From the NCBI RefSeq assembly GCF_020023385.1, contig NZ_JAIQCL010000008.1, forward strand, positions 1 through 64,000: DNA of 64,000 nt. Reading direction: 5' to 3'. The notes beneath the pieces are model-generated. The model was not told the DNA's origin and ran no database searches. It saw only the letters and a program-made list of their open reading frames with translations. Of the stretch, positions 33,331-41,649 are shown one piece after another (within the stretch, counting starts at the first letter, position 1; each line of letters opens with the position of its first letter). The stretch is from Planococcus circulans. Lineage in GTDB: Bacteria; Bacillota; Bacilli; Bacillales_A; Planococcaceae. The position numbers and the translations under genes were made by a program.

Positions 33331-33954
33331 GTGCAGACATTAAAAGCGATTTTTCTTAATGCTTCGTTAAAAAGTTCAGAGGAGCCTTCCCATACCGAAG
33401 GATTCATCAATGATGTTCAATTCCATTATAATCGGTTGGGGGTAGAATCTGAAATTGTTCGTTTGGCTGATTATTCCATAGCTTATGGCGTCCAAGCAGA
33501 TATGGGCGAGGGAGATGAATGGCCCCAGATTCTGGAAAAAGTTTTAGCTGCAGACATTGTCATTATCGGCACACCCATCTGGCTTGGAGAAAAAAGCTCA
33601 CTGGCCACGCAAGCTATTGAGCGCCTATACGGCAGCAGCAGCGTCACCAATGACAAAGGACAAGCTATTTTCTATAACAAAGTCGGCGGTGCCATTGTAA
33701 CTGGAAATGAAGATGGAGCCAAACACTCGTCTGCTTCCATCCTCTATGGACTTTCTCATATCGGCTTCGTTATTCCGCCGAATGTGGATGCCTACTGGGT
33801 GGGTGAAGCTGGTCCCGGAGACTCCTATATGGATGCTGGCCGAGACAACGAATTCACAAAATCCGCCATCCAGCGGCTTGCCTATAATACCTATCATTTA
33901 GCCGGCATGCTGAAAAACAATCCCATTCCAAATGAAGGAAACACGCTTGAATAA
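33331..33954 (+). CDS. Flavodoxin-fold NAD(P)H-dependent oxidoreductase
   Basis: 207 residues. N-terminal LKAIFLNASLKSSEEPSHTEGF is a flavodoxin-like FMN phosphate loop, and IIGTPIWLGEKSS is the isoalloxazine loop of NADPH-dependent FMN reductase relatives. It probably reduces quinones or other electron acceptors. The GTG at 33331 is preceded by AAAAGGAG at eight bases. It is monocistronic, with a terminator-like hairpin about 45 bp downstream. Substrate unknown. Confidence 0.86.
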   Translation: MQTLKAIFLNASLKSSEEPSHTEGFINDVQFHYNRLGVESEIVRLADYSIAYGVQADMGEGDEWPQILEKVLAADIVIIGTPIWLGEKSSLATQAIERLYGSSSVTNDKGQAIFYNKVGGAIVTGNEDGAKHSSASILYGLSHIGFVIPPNVDAYWVGEAGPGDSYMDAGRDNEFTKSAIQRLAYNTYHLAGMLKNNPIPNEGNTLE

Positions 33955-34000
33955 TTGGCCTTTTTAATAATAGGGTAAAGCAAAAGCGAACGCGTTTCAG

Positions 34001-34033
34001 GCCGGCAGCAAGTTAAGCGCTGCCGGCTCTTTT
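34001..34033 (+). terminator. Terminator after the flavodoxin-like gene
   Basis: GCCGGCAGC / GCTGCCGGC stem with a nine-base loop and TCTTTT tail on the plus strand. Confidence 0.75.
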
Positions 34034-34100
34034 GCCTTGCTTTAAAGACAGTCAAGCTCCCACTTTCAGATATGGAGGATGTGCATTCCACTTTATGGAA

Positions 34101-34631
34101 TCAGCTCCAAATACGCTTCACAGAAGGCATCCCTTGTTTTATAGTCACTTCATAGACATCCGGATTGGTCAGTTTTTTCCACTCCGAAAACCCATAGCTT
34201 TTGTCGATTTGCTTCAGCAGCAATCCAAGTAAGTTTCCGTGGGTCACCGCTGCGGTTCTGTCTTTCATTTCACTCAAGACTTCCATTGCTCGGGCCGTTG
34301 CTTCTTTTCCCGATTCGCCTCCAGCCAATTTCAAATCTGCATCCCCAAAAGACGCCTCCAACTTTTCCATCCAGTCAGGCAAATCTTCAGTGCTTAGCAC
34401 GCGTTCTGCCAAACGGTCATCGATTTCAATCGGCAAATCCAGCTGGTCTGCTGCCGGTTCGATGGATTGGATGGCACGTGTAAACGGACTGGAAATAAAA
34501 TGGGCCACCTGCCGTTCCCGCAAGAACTCTGCCAAATCCTGCGCCTGTTTTCTTCCCGCTTCAGTCAATTCTGCATCCGGAGATTGTCCGGTCGCCTGGC
34601 AATGCCTGATCAAATAGATGATCTTGTCCAT
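34101..34631 (-). CDS. Histidine phosphatase family protein
   Basis: 176 residues. Phosphoglycerate-mutase fold with the N-terminal motif LIRHCQATGQ; the usual RHG is RHC here but the catalytic His is kept. SSPFTRAIQSIEPAA and the second catalytic His in AVTHGNLLG are present. It is likely a phosphomonoesterase acting on a small metabolite. It lies upstream of, and on the same strand as, the riboflavin genes' terminator side but is not in that operon. Confidence 0.87.
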   Translation of the reverse strand: MDKIIYLIRHCQATGQSPDAELTEAGRKQAQDLAEFLRERQVAHFISSPFTRAIQSIEPAADQLDLPIEIDDRLAERVLSTEDLPDWMEKLEASFGDADLKLAGGESGKEATARAMEVLSEMKDRTAAVTHGNLLGLLLKQIDKSYGFSEWKKLTNPDVYEVTIKQGMPSVKRIWS

Positions 34632-34783
34632 AACTCTCCCCCTAAATCAATTTTCCCCATTCAGATACACTTCAGAAGTATCCTTCAGTAATTTCACTAT
34701 TTTCTCTGTAGTCAGCTTCATTGTGATTCATCAGTCCTATTGCTGTTATACTTTCCATTCCCCAAATTCGGCCTTTTAACCTC

Positions 34784-34813
34784 AAAAAAACTCCTGAGCA
34801 AAAGCTCAGGAGT
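34784..34813 (-). terminator. Terminator of the riboflavin operon
   Basis: Perfect stem ACTCCTGAGC / GCTCAGGAGT with a four-base loop and a T7 tail on the minus strand, just after ribH. Confidence 0.93.
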
Positions 34814-34819
34814 GCTGTA

Positions 34820-35284
34820 TTATAATTTTTTCATCAGATTTGCCATTTCTATGGCACCCGCTGCTGATTCCCAGCCTTTGTTGCCGGCTTTTGTGCCTGC
34901 ACGCTCAATTGCCTGTTCAATGGAGTCCGTCGTCAAAACTCCAAAGATGACTGGAATATTGGCTTGGTCACTGGCTCTTGATACGCCCTTCGCGACTTCA
35001 CTGCAGACGAAATCAAAATGAGGAGTTGCGCCTCTGATGACTGTCCCTAAAGTGATGACTGCATCATAGTTTCCACTCATCGCCATTTTTTTTGCTACAA
35101 GCGGAATTTCAAAAGCTCCTGGCACCCAGGCAATGGAGACATCATCTTCTCCAACACCATGGCGCTTCAAAGCATCTTCCGCGCCGCCCAGCAGTTTACT
35201 CGTGATAAATTCATTAAAACGTCCGACAACTATGCCGATCCGCAGTCCTTCACCGTTTAAATATCCTTCAAAATGTACAGTCAT
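34820..35284 (-). CDS. ribH: 6,7-dimethyl-8-ribityllumazine synthase
   Basis: 154 residues, the usual length. Conserved [54 protein letters not shown] and [23 protein letters not shown]. It condenses 5-amino-6-ribitylaminouracil with dihydroxybutanone phosphate. AGAGGAGATG lies before the ATG. It is the last gene of the FMN-riboswitch operon, 23 bp after ribB. Confidence 0.97.
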   Translation of the reverse strand: MTVHFEGYLNGEGLRIGIVVGRFNEFITSKLLGGAEDALKRHGVGEDDVSIAWVPGAFEIPLVAKKMAMSGNYDAVITLGTVIRGATPHFDFVCSEVAKGVSRASDQANIPVIFGVLTTDSIEQAIERAGTKAGNKGWESAAGAIEMANLMKKL

Positions 35285-35307
35285 TCAGTTCCATCTCCTC
35301 TGGTAGA

Positions 35308-35928
35308 TTAGTAGGCTGTCGTGTTTTGATTTTTTTGCTGGTAGGATACCAGATCTTTAATCGTGAGAATACCAAGGCCGAGCCGTTCCGCCACTTTCAG
35401 CAAATCGTCCACACGCGCCATTGTGCCGTCCGGATTCATGATTTCGCATATGACGCCTGCAGGGGGTGATCCCGCAAGCTTCGCCAAATCGACAGCTGCT
35501 TCGGTATGTCCAGTGCGGTCAAGCACACCGCCATCTTTCGCAATCAATGGAAAAATATGCCCAGGACGTTTAAAGTCTGTTGCTTTCGCATCCGCTTTCA
35601 CTAAACTGGTGATCGTGTGGGAGCGTTCAAAAGCACTAATCCCCGTCGTTGTATCTTTGTGATCGATACTAATGGTAAAAGCAGTACCGAATTCATCTGT
35701 GTTATGGTCGGTCATTAGGCCGATCTGCAAACTTTGAGCGATGGATTGGGCAATTGGCACACAAATCAGCCCTCTTCCTTCAGTCGCCATCAAGTTGACG
35801 ATTTCCGGTGAAGCAAACTCTGCCAATGCGATGAAATCGCCTTCGTTTTCTCTATCTTCATCATCGATGACGATGATGGCTTTGCCATTTTTCAAATCTT
35901 CGACGGCTTCTTCTACGGTGTAGAACAT
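35308..35928 (-). CDS. ribB: 3,4-dihydroxy-2-butanone-4-phosphate synthase (stand-alone)
   Basis: 206 residues covering only the DHBP synthase domain: [11 protein letters not shown] metal/catalytic loop (about 22-32), [28 protein letters not shown] and [11 protein letters not shown]. It makes DHBP from ribulose 5-phosphate. In most Bacilli this is fused to GTP cyclohydrolase II (RibBA, about 400 residues); here the protein ends with a normal stop right after TIKDLVSYQ, where the second domain would begin. GGAGGCGC precedes the ATG. Confidence 0.93.
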   Translation of the reverse strand: MFYTVEEAVEDLKNGKAIIVIDDEDRENEGDFIALAEFASPEIVNLMATEGRGLICVPIAQSIAQSLQIGLMTDHNTDEFGTAFTISIDHKDTTTGISAFERSHTITSLVKADAKATDFKRPGHIFPLIAKDGGVLDRTGHTEAAVDLAKLAGSPPAGVICEIMNPDGTMARVDDLLKVAERLGLGILTIKDLVSYQQKNQNTTAY

Positions 35929-35945
35929 CTCTTCAGCGCCTCCTT

Positions 35946-36575
35946 TTAAAATCCGTTTTCCGCCAGCCAGCCTCTGTTGATCTTTGGTTCTGCTGTCTGG
36001 ATACGTTCGGTGTATTTCGCCAACAGATCACATTCGATGTTGACCTTGTCGCCGATGCCTTTTTCGCCTAACAGTGAATCTTCCTGTGTTGTGGGAATCA
36101 AAGAAATGGTCACCGTATTATGGCCAAGCGCAAAAATCGTCAATGAAGTTCCATCTACTGCAATAGAACCTTTCAGCATCATGTACTTCATCAACTGTGG
36201 ATTGAGCTCAATTGTCTTCGTCACAGCATTCGCTTCTTTTTTCACTGAACGGATCGTACCGACGCCATCAATATGGCCACTGACAAAATGGCCGCCGAAA
36301 CGCCCGTTAGCTGGCATAGCACGTTCTAAATTCACGCGTCCGCCTGCTTTCAATCCGATCATCGTCGAAGACTTGACCGTTTCCGGGATGACATCGACTG
36401 TGAATGTGCTGGAACTGAATGTAGAGACAGTTAAACAAACTCCATTAATGGAGATGCTGTCTCCGCGTTTAATGTCCTCTAAGATCAGCGCACAGGAAAT
36501 CGTTAATTCCATAGCCTGGGGTTTAGTGCGGACTGAAGCGACATGGCCGACTTCTTCGACAATACCTGTAAACAT
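35946..36575 (-). CDS. ribE: Riboflavin synthase alpha chain
   Basis: 209 residues with two tandem lumazine-binding domains (opening [12 protein letters not shown]; second repeat [14 protein letters not shown]) and a C-terminal amphipathic helix for trimerisation. It dismutates two lumazines to riboflavin. The ATG directly follows the stop of the preceding small ORF (TAA then ATG), and its ribosome site CGGAGGAG lies inside that ORF. It is the first recognisable enzyme gene of the operon; ribD, usually upstream, is absent. Confidence 0.96.
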   Translation of the reverse strand: MFTGIVEEVGHVASVRTKPQAMELTISCALILEDIKRGDSISINGVCLTVSTFSSSTFTVDVIPETVKSSTMIGLKAGGRVNLERAMPANGRFGGHFVSGHIDGVGTIRSVKKEANAVTKTIELNPQLMKYMMLKGSIAVDGTSLTIFALGHNTVTISLIPTTQEDSLLGEKGIGDKVNIECDLLAKYTERIQTAEPKINRGWLAENGF

Positions 36576-36863
36576 TTAGGCACACTCCTCCGTTCTGTTT
36601 GCCAGACTGTATTCAATTGGGGCCGTACGAGTTTTTGGGTGCTTTCCACCATGGGGCTTATGGGTGGTGAGGAAAGGGTTGCTCAGAAGGTTTTGTATCC
36701 ATAAATAGATGTACATGTGCCCTGCTTCTTTTTCAAGATTGCCGGTTTTCCGGCAGTTTTTCTTACCTTGAAGAAGCCCATTTTCCTTGAAGGAAAGGAG
36801 CGGGATTAAAAATGATCGCATCGTGATTTCAGGGACTGGTCCCTGAAAGGAGTTTTTGGTCAT
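36576..36863 (-). CDS. Unrecognised 95-codon ORF in the ribD position
   Basis: It starts ATG at 36863 with an excellent ribosome site (AAAGGAGG, seven-base spacing) directly after the FMN riboswitch and ends on TAA abutting ribE. The protein (MTKNSFQGPVPEITMRS... to NRTEECA) has no similarity I recognise to RibD: there is no deaminase HAE/PCxxC motif and no reductase motif. It contains several short inverted repeats at DNA level. Either a leader peptide, a new small gene, or a non-coding repeat element captured in the ribD slot. Confidence 0.45.
   Translation of the reverse strand: MTKNSFQGPVPEITMRSFLIPLLSFKENGLLQGKKNCRKTGNLEKEAGHMYIYLWIQNLLSNPFLTTHKPHGGKHPKTRTAPIEYSLANRTEECA
36827..36848. 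repeat. Perfect palindrome, REP-like
   Basis: TTTCAGGGAC and GTCCCTGAAA separated by TG, inside the small ORF. GGGAC-N-GTCCC palindromes are frequent dispersed repeats in Bacillaceae. A second small hairpin (GCCGG-TTTT-CCGGC) lies at about 36740-36753. Neither is followed by a T run on the operon strand. Confidence 0.5.
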
Positions 36864-36927
36864 ACAAATTCCTCCTTTCAATTTCAACTAATTGAAAAGA
36901 AGAGGCACATAACGAAGCCGATCTCTG

Positions 36928-37094
36928 AATTCTTCTCCCATCCAGACTGTAACTGTCGGTGCTGGAATTTCACCAGCTCCACCGCTTGAGCGCTCAAAAC
37001 ATAGTGGCCTATGTCCGCATTCGCTCAATCGGGTCACGGACTTGCAGTTTCCTGCTCACCGCCGGTAAGGAATTTCACCTTGCCCCGAAGAATT
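36928..37094 (-). ncRNA. FMN riboswitch (RFN element)
   Basis: The minus strand carries the conserved RFN blocks: GGGGCAAGGTGAAATTCC, TTACCGGCGG, GGTGAAATTCCAGCACCGA, CAGTCTGGATGGGAGAAG. An 8-bp P1 helix pairs 36928-36935 with 37087-37094. It controls the rib genes in response to FMN. No intrinsic terminator is obvious; a short hairpin (TTTCAATT / AATTGAAA at about 36875-36895) partly covers the ribosome site of the following ORF, suggesting translational control. Confidence 0.96.
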
Positions 37095-37262
37095 AGATTC
37101 GTAGTTTCGTCCCTTTCATAGTAGCATAGAAAGAAACTGAACCCTATAAATCAAAGTGATTATTTTCAATGAGCTTTGCAAACAAGTACTTGAAACAATC
37201 TGTGAAGATTTCCCGGATTCCACTCATACATCCTATCCCTTTTTCAGAAAGGAAGATTTGAA

Positions 37263-37586
37263 ATGGCCCACCATCATAGAGTGAAAGGCATTCAAGTGGA
37301 CGCCGAAACACGTTGCGCCCATTACCATTCCCCCATCGACCGCATCGCCATCAAGTTCTTTTGCTGCCAGGAATATTTCCCCTGCTTTGAATGCCATGCA
37401 GCTGCCGGCTGCGGAAAGCATCAGGTTTGGCCAAGGGATCGTTTCCATGAAAAGGCGGTTTTATGCGGAACCTGCGGATACGACCTGTCTGTTGATGAAT
37501 ATCTAGCCTGTGCATCTACTTGCCCAAGCTGTTCTTCACCGTTCAATCCAGGCTGCAGTCTGCATAAGCACCTTTATTTCGAATAA
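37263..37586 (+). CDS. CHY zinc finger protein
   Basis: 107 residues with the CHY pattern: CAHYHSPIDRIAIKF, CCQEYFPCFECH, GCGKHQVW, then CGTCGYDL and CPSCSSPFNPGC. The many Cys/His residues bind structural zinc ions. Function in bacteria is unknown. AAAGGAAG precedes the ATG. It is a stand-alone gene ended by a bidirectional terminator. Confidence 0.9.
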   Translation: MAHHHRVKGIQVDAETRCAHYHSPIDRIAIKFFCCQEYFPCFECHAAAGCGKHQVWPRDRFHEKAVLCGTCGYDLSVDEYLACASTCPSCSSPFNPGCSLHKHLYFE

Positions 37587-37589
37587 ATG

Positions 37590-37634
37590 CAAAAAGCCAA
37601 GCGGCAGCATTTCTGCTGTCACTTGGCTTTTTTT
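37590..37634. terminator. Bidirectional terminator
   Basis: AAAAAGCCAAG / CTTGGCTTTTT outer stem with an inner CAGCA / TGCTG helix; it ends the CHY gene (+) and overlaps the stop of the acetyltransferase gene (-). Confidence 0.88.
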
Positions 37635-38107
37635 GTATACAGGGACATAACATATTGTTCGCCTTTAGAGCGCATAATCCGTCTGCCTGTGTCTGTAAAT
37701 CCTGCCTTTTGATACAGGCGCTGAGCTGGTATATTGCGGGCATTGACCCCCAGCACCACTTCATCAAAATCCGGGAATTCCGTTTCCATGAATTCAGGTA
37801 GTGCATAGATTGAACCGGTCGCGATGCCTCTGCCCTGAAATTTCGGATTCACAGAAAATCCCCTCAACAACAAAGCTTTCGGATTGTCTGAGTATTTCTT
37901 GCGGTCTTCCGATTCATCCAATTCAAAAAACCCGGCATCTTCTCCACGTGCTTTGATGATGATGAAATGCTTTAATGGATCTTTGGCATCTTTTTCCACA
38001 ATTTCTTTCGGCAATCGTGTAAACTCCAGCTGATCTGATGGCAGATCATAGTCAATTGACACTTTTGAGGAATAACGGTGCAATGAAACTTCTTTTTTCT
38101 TGATCAC
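37619..38107 (-). CDS. GNAT family N-acetyltransferase
   Basis: About 162 residues with the GNAT core: LLLRGFSVNPKFQGRGIATG (acetyl-CoA loop QGRGIA) and NARNIPAQRLYQKAGFTDTGRR. The GTG at 38107 is preferred because GGGAGG lies nine bases upstream; an ATG eight codons earlier precedes that site. Substrate unknown. It ends within the shared terminator. Confidence 0.85.
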   Translation of the reverse strand: MIKKKEVSLHRYSSKVSIDYDLPSDQLEFTRLPKEIVEKDAKDPLKHFIIIKARGEDAGFFELDESEDRKKYSDNPKALLLRGFSVNPKFQGRGIATGSIYALPEFMETEFPDFDEVVLGVNARNIPAQRLYQKAGFTDTGRRIMRSKGEQYVMSLYTKKAK

Positions 38108-38228
38108 ACTTAGCAGCCTCCCTGTTTGCATTCACTAATCAGCGATCGGCTTGAAACCGGCAAGCCTGATCAGCTGCTGGTGGTTGGACAGACATCAGTC
38201 AGCCTATAATTCACGACCCATCATTCGC

Positions 38229-39053
38229 TTATCCTTTTTCCAGCGTTACAACAACAATTTCCGGCAAATTGAAAATACGGACAGGAAAAGTACTGTTGCC
38301 AAGCCCGCGGCTGACAACCATTTTCGATTGACCTTTTTCGAAGATTCCTTCCGTCACTTTAGGAAACCACCCTTGCCCCGGAGCAATCAACCCACCAATT
38401 CCAGGAATACGGATTTGTCCGCCATGAGCATGGCCAGAGAAGACGACATCTACGCCTCTTCCCGCATAAATAGAAAAATATTCCGGTCGATGTGCCAGCA
38501 ACAATGTAAAATCGTCCGTCAACTGTGCCTGATCGAGGCTATGCTGAGTCACTTCTTCCTCATGGAAATCAGGTTCCATGAGCGGATCATCGATTCCTGC
38601 AATCTGGATTGTTTCCTCATCTTTTCTCCATTCGACAGAATCATCCGCCAGGACCGTGACACCTCGTTCCTGCAATGCTTCCATAATTTCGTCTACCTTA
38701 TTGGAAGCCACTTCATGATTGCCAGTCACGTAATATACTTCACTCATTTCTACGAGGGCATCCACCAAAACCAAACTGGCATCCAGATCATAGCGGTTGC
38801 TGTCCACAAGATCTCCTGTCAAAAAAATGGCATCAGGTTCAGCCGCTTCCACCTTTTCAATCAGCGACGATTGATTTCTTCCAAAAGTCGCGTTATGTAA
38901 ATCGGATACCTGAACAATTCTTGCTCCATCGAAAGCTTCCGGCATCTTATCCGATGCTATTGTATATTCAGTGGTTTGCACCCACTTATTGCTGCTCCAG
39001 ATTCCACCCCATACCACTAGCGCGAGCAGTAAGAATACTGCCAGTTTCTTCAT
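38229..39053 (-). CDS. YkuE-like metallophosphoesterase
   Basis: 274 residues. N-terminal hydrophobic segment (about 3-20, signal anchor), then calcineurin-like motifs: VSDLHNATFG, LTGDLVDS, VTGNHEVAS, LLAHRPEYF and FSGHAHGGQIR. Dimetal centre complete. YkuE-type enzymes act at the cell wall or membrane face on phospho-compounds; exact substrate unknown. AGAGG precedes the ATG. Confidence 0.9.
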   Translation of the reverse strand: MKKLAVFLLLALVVWGGIWSSNKWVQTTEYTIASDKMPEAFDGARIVQVSDLHNATFGRNQSSLIEKVEAAEPDAIFLTGDLVDSNRYDLDASLVLVDALVEMSEVYYVTGNHEVASNKVDEIMEALQERGVTVLADDSVEWRKDEETIQIAGIDDPLMEPDFHEEEVTQHSLDQAQLTDDFTLLLAHRPEYFSIYAGRGVDVVFSGHAHGGQIRIPGIGGLIAPGQGWFPKVTEGIFEKGQSKMVVSRGLGNSTFPVRIFNLPEIVVVTLEKG

Positions 39054-39150
39054 AAAAATTAACCTCTATTCGATTCTGATTCAGTCCACGGGGTTGTCAT
39101 ACCCCCTTCTTTTCTTTTGGCAACGCAGCCAAAAACGTTCCAAGCTTTCC

Positions 39151-39555
39151 TTATACATGGACGTTCCCTTCACCTGGTGCTGTGATTTCAATTTTCAAGC
39201 GATCAGGCCCCTCAAGGAAAACCGCATAATAATTTGGACCACCTGCATAAGGGTGAAGATCTTCATACAGGACTTGCGCTCCCCATTGTCTCATTTTTTG
39301 AGTCATCACGTCCACTTGCACGCGTGAAGCTGCCTGAAAGGCTAAATGGTTCAACCCCGTTTGTTTCCGGTGATATGGAATCTGGATGAATTGCTCCTCC
39401 GTTTGCACAAACACGATATATGTTGGACCTGACTTGTAGCTGAAGCCTTTTTCCCATTCCTGAAACAGGGCATACCCGAGCGGCGGCAACAGCTCACTGT
39501 AAAACGATTTGGCTTCCGGTAAATTTGAAACATTAAGTTCTACATGATGCAGCAA
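39151..39555 (-). CDS. VOC (glyoxalase/bleomycin resistance) family protein
   Basis: 134 residues with two beta-alpha-beta units: LHHVELNVSNLPEAKSFYSELLP at the N-terminus, GLNHLAFQAAS in the middle and YYAVFLEGPDRLKIEIT near the end; His and Glu residues at the usual metal positions. The TTG start is supported by AAAAGGAGC eight bases before. Likely a small dioxygenase or lyase-type enzyme; substrate unknown. Confidence 0.82.
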   Translation of the reverse strand: MLHHVELNVSNLPEAKSFYSELLPPLGYALFQEWEKGFSYKSGPTYIVFVQTEEQFIQIPYHRKQTGLNHLAFQAASRVQVDVMTQKMRQWGAQVLYEDLHPYAGGPNYYAVFLEGPDRLKIEITAPGEGNVHV

Positions 39556-39650
39556 TTGCTCCAGCTCCTTTTCGCCAAACTTCCGATTTTATCCCCAAAG
39601 TACATATCCCAGCAAAGCCCTTGCCGCTTTTTATCCGATTTATTTCCCTA

Positions 39651-40436
39651 TTAGACTTTTGTTTTAGCTTTGTTTTTCCGAGATATCCAGCTTCCGAAAC
39701 CGAATAAAACCAAAATGATAACAACAGTAATTCCGACGGCTCCCCAGAGGCTGGGAAGATCCGGGTTCCCTGTCAGCCAAGTTGCTGCATACTGAGGGAT
39801 TTTGACTGGTGAGACAGACCAATTCGCCCCCAAAAGACCATCGGCTAATTGAAGAAGCACATATAAAGCAAATGCGGCAGCGGCGGCAAGTCCACCATTT
39901 GGCAAAGCGGCACTTGCAGCTAAAACAATGGTGAGGATGAGCAATACCCAGAAACTATAGAAGCCGATCATTTGAAGAAGCTTGATGATTTCTACCTCTC
40001 CGAAAAATAACCGTGTATAGTAATAGCCCGAAAAGAAACCGAGCCAAACGCTGGCCAAGGAAATGGCAGCCGCCACCACCCACTTACTTAAGAAATAAGC
40101 GGAAAAAGAGAGTGGGCGCACATACAATAAAGTTGCAGTTCCACTTTTCCGTTCCCCAGCTATGGTTGCCATATACGCGAGAATTAGCACAGCCATACCA
40201 ATGGTTTGAAATTGTTGAAGGACCGCCATTAAAATTTGTTCCGGTGTCGGGGTCGGTATTTCAAAAACCGCACCTTCCGGCAAACCGCCGGATGCTTCCA
40301 GTATTTGCGGAAGAAAGTAATTCACTGCAGGTTCTGTAATTCCCAAAAGGATAAAAATAGCAGGTATCCAGTAAATTTTATAATTCCGTATATTTTCCCG
40401 CCACTCTTTTTGCATCAAAATGCCGAAATGCTTCAT
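39651..40436 (-). CDS. ABC transporter permease (YxlG-like)
   Basis: 261 residues with six predicted membrane helices and the ABC-2 opening KEWRENIRNYKIYWIPAIFILLG. It pairs with the ATPase gene, which it overlaps by four bases (ATGA). Together with the small YxlE-like gene the order matches yxlE-yxlF-yxlG of the B. subtilis sigY operon, where these genes affect sigma-Y activity. Substrate unknown; an exporter is likely. Confidence 0.88.
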   Translation of the reverse strand: MKHFGILMQKEWRENIRNYKIYWIPAIFILLGITEPAVNYFLPQILEASGGLPEGAVFEIPTPTPEQILMAVLQQFQTIGMAVLILAYMATIAGERKSGTATLLYVRPLSFSAYFLSKWVVAAAISLASVWLGFFSGYYYTRLFFGEVEIIKLLQMIGFYSFWVLLILTIVLAASAALPNGGLAAAAAFALYVLLQLADGLLGANWSVSPVKIPQYAATWLTGNPDLPSLWGAVGITVVIILVLFGFGSWISRKNKAKTKV

Positions 40437-41314
40437 TTGCCAGCAACCACCTTTAAAAAGATTTCTTCCAATGAAGCTGTTTGAAACTCGACGCCTAGAA
40501 CATCTTGTTTTTTAGAAGCCAAAACCTGAAGTACCTGCTGCATGGTTGGACCACTTTTCTGAACCGGAAGAAAGATGGAATTCTCTTTAACTTCAGAACC
40601 CCATGCCTGTCCTTCAGCAAACTCCACCGCTTGGGCATAGTTTTGAAACCGGATTCGGATACGGGGATTGGCATGCCGATCTCTGACTTCACTCAACGAG
40701 CCTTGCTCAATCAGCCGCCCGTCTTTCATAAACAGCAACTGGTCTGTCATTTCTTCCGCGTCGTTTAAAATGTGGGTCGAATACAGGATCGTCGTATCCT
40801 GTTGCAGAGATTTCAACAAATCCATGATTTCCCGACGTCCGGTAGGATCCAGAGCTGAAATCGGTTCGTCCAAAAGAAGCAGTTTTGGCTGATGGACAAT
40901 GGCCTGCGCAAGACCCAGACGCTGTTTCATCCCTCCTGAAAAAGCTCCGGTTTTTTTAGTCAAGGCAGTTCCGAGTCCTACAAATTCCAATGTGCGCGTT
41001 GCCTGTAATCTCGCTTTCTTTGTTTCAACACCACTTAGTTTTGCAGCCATTTCTGTAAATTCAAGAGCTGTCAACCAAGGAAAAAATTGCGGATACTGGG
41101 GAAGAAAGCCGATTGTCAGCCCTTTGGCCATCGTGACTTTCCCACTGGTCGGAGACAGGAGATCAGCCAACATCGATAAAGTTGTCGTTTTCCCTGCTCC
41201 ATTCGGACCAATCAAAGCCGTGGCCGTGCCTTCTTCCAATGCAAAAGAGAGTTCTTCAGCTGCATTTTCCTGTCCATAACGTTTTGTCAGTCTTTCTACT
41301 TCTACGATGTTCAA
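40433..41314 (-). CDS. ABC transporter ATP-binding protein (YxlF-like)
   Basis: 293 residues. Walker A GPNGAGKTT (about 36-44), signature FSGGMKQRLGLAQ, Walker B LLLDEPISALDPTGR and H-loop YSTHIL are all intact. A C-terminal extension of about 80 residues matches exporter-type ATPases. It overlaps the genes before and after by four bases each, so the three are translationally coupled. Confidence 0.94.
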   Translation of the reverse strand: MNIVEVERLTKRYGQENAAEELSFALEEGTATALIGPNGAGKTTTLSMLADLLSPTSGKVTMAKGLTIGFLPQYPQFFPWLTALEFTEMAAKLSGVETKKARLQATRTLEFVGLGTALTKKTGAFSGGMKQRLGLAQAIVHQPKLLLLDEPISALDPTGRREIMDLLKSLQQDTTILYSTHILNDAEEMTDQLLFMKDGRLIEQGSLSEVRDRHANPRIRIRFQNYAQAVEFAEGQAWGSEVKENSIFLPVQKSGPTMQQVLQVLASKKQDVLGVEFQTASLEEIFLKVVAGK

Positions 41315-41505
41315 TAATTTTTCCTCCCAATGACAAAGTATAGAATGGGTCCAATAATGTTAATGACAACAATAAAGATGCCCCACATCCATTTCGGACC
41401 GTTTGGATTTGGGTTTTTTATCAAGTCTACCAATGCAAAAATCATCAGAGCCAATTGGATGATGAGGATTGGCAACAATGCCAAAATCAAAGTTGTTTGA
41501 TCCAC
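41311..41505 (-). CDS. YxlE-like small membrane protein (PLDc_N domain)
   Basis: 64 residues, two membrane helices joined by the conserved basic turn LIKNPNPNGPKWMWGIFIVV, ending PILYFVIGRKNY: the phospholipase D N-terminal domain found alone in YxlE. The GTG at 41505 has AGAGGTG upstream. First gene of the yxlEFG-like operon. In B. subtilis YxlE with YxlD restrains sigma-Y; neither sigY nor yxlC/D is present here. Confidence 0.87.
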   Translation of the reverse strand: MDQTTLILALLPILIIQLALMIFALVDLIKNPNPNGPKWMWGIFIVVINIIGPILYFVIGRKNY

Positions 41506-41590
41506 TGGGTGTCACCTCTTCTTAATATTATTTTAAAAAACCGTACAGTTCTATGTTCTCTGCCTTCGCTGTCTTTCCCTTTTTTTAAAA

Positions 41591-41634
41591 AACGCAAAAA
41601 AAAAAAACCGAAAACTGCGTTCGTTCGGTTTTTT
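41591..41634 (-). terminator. Terminator after msrA
   Basis: Stem AAAACCGAA / TTCGGTTTT with a long T tract (more than 10) on the minus strand, 16 bp after the msrA stop. Confidence 0.88.
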
Positions 41635-41649
41635 CTCCTTTTACTTGGT

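Noticed and set aside
35977-36579. 200-codon plus-strand ORF
   Set aside because: Mirror image of ribE; riboflavin synthase motifs are on the minus strand.
36827-36848. Riboswitch terminator
   Set aside because: Perfect palindrome but no U tract on the operon strand and too far from the aptamer; treated as a REP-like repeat.
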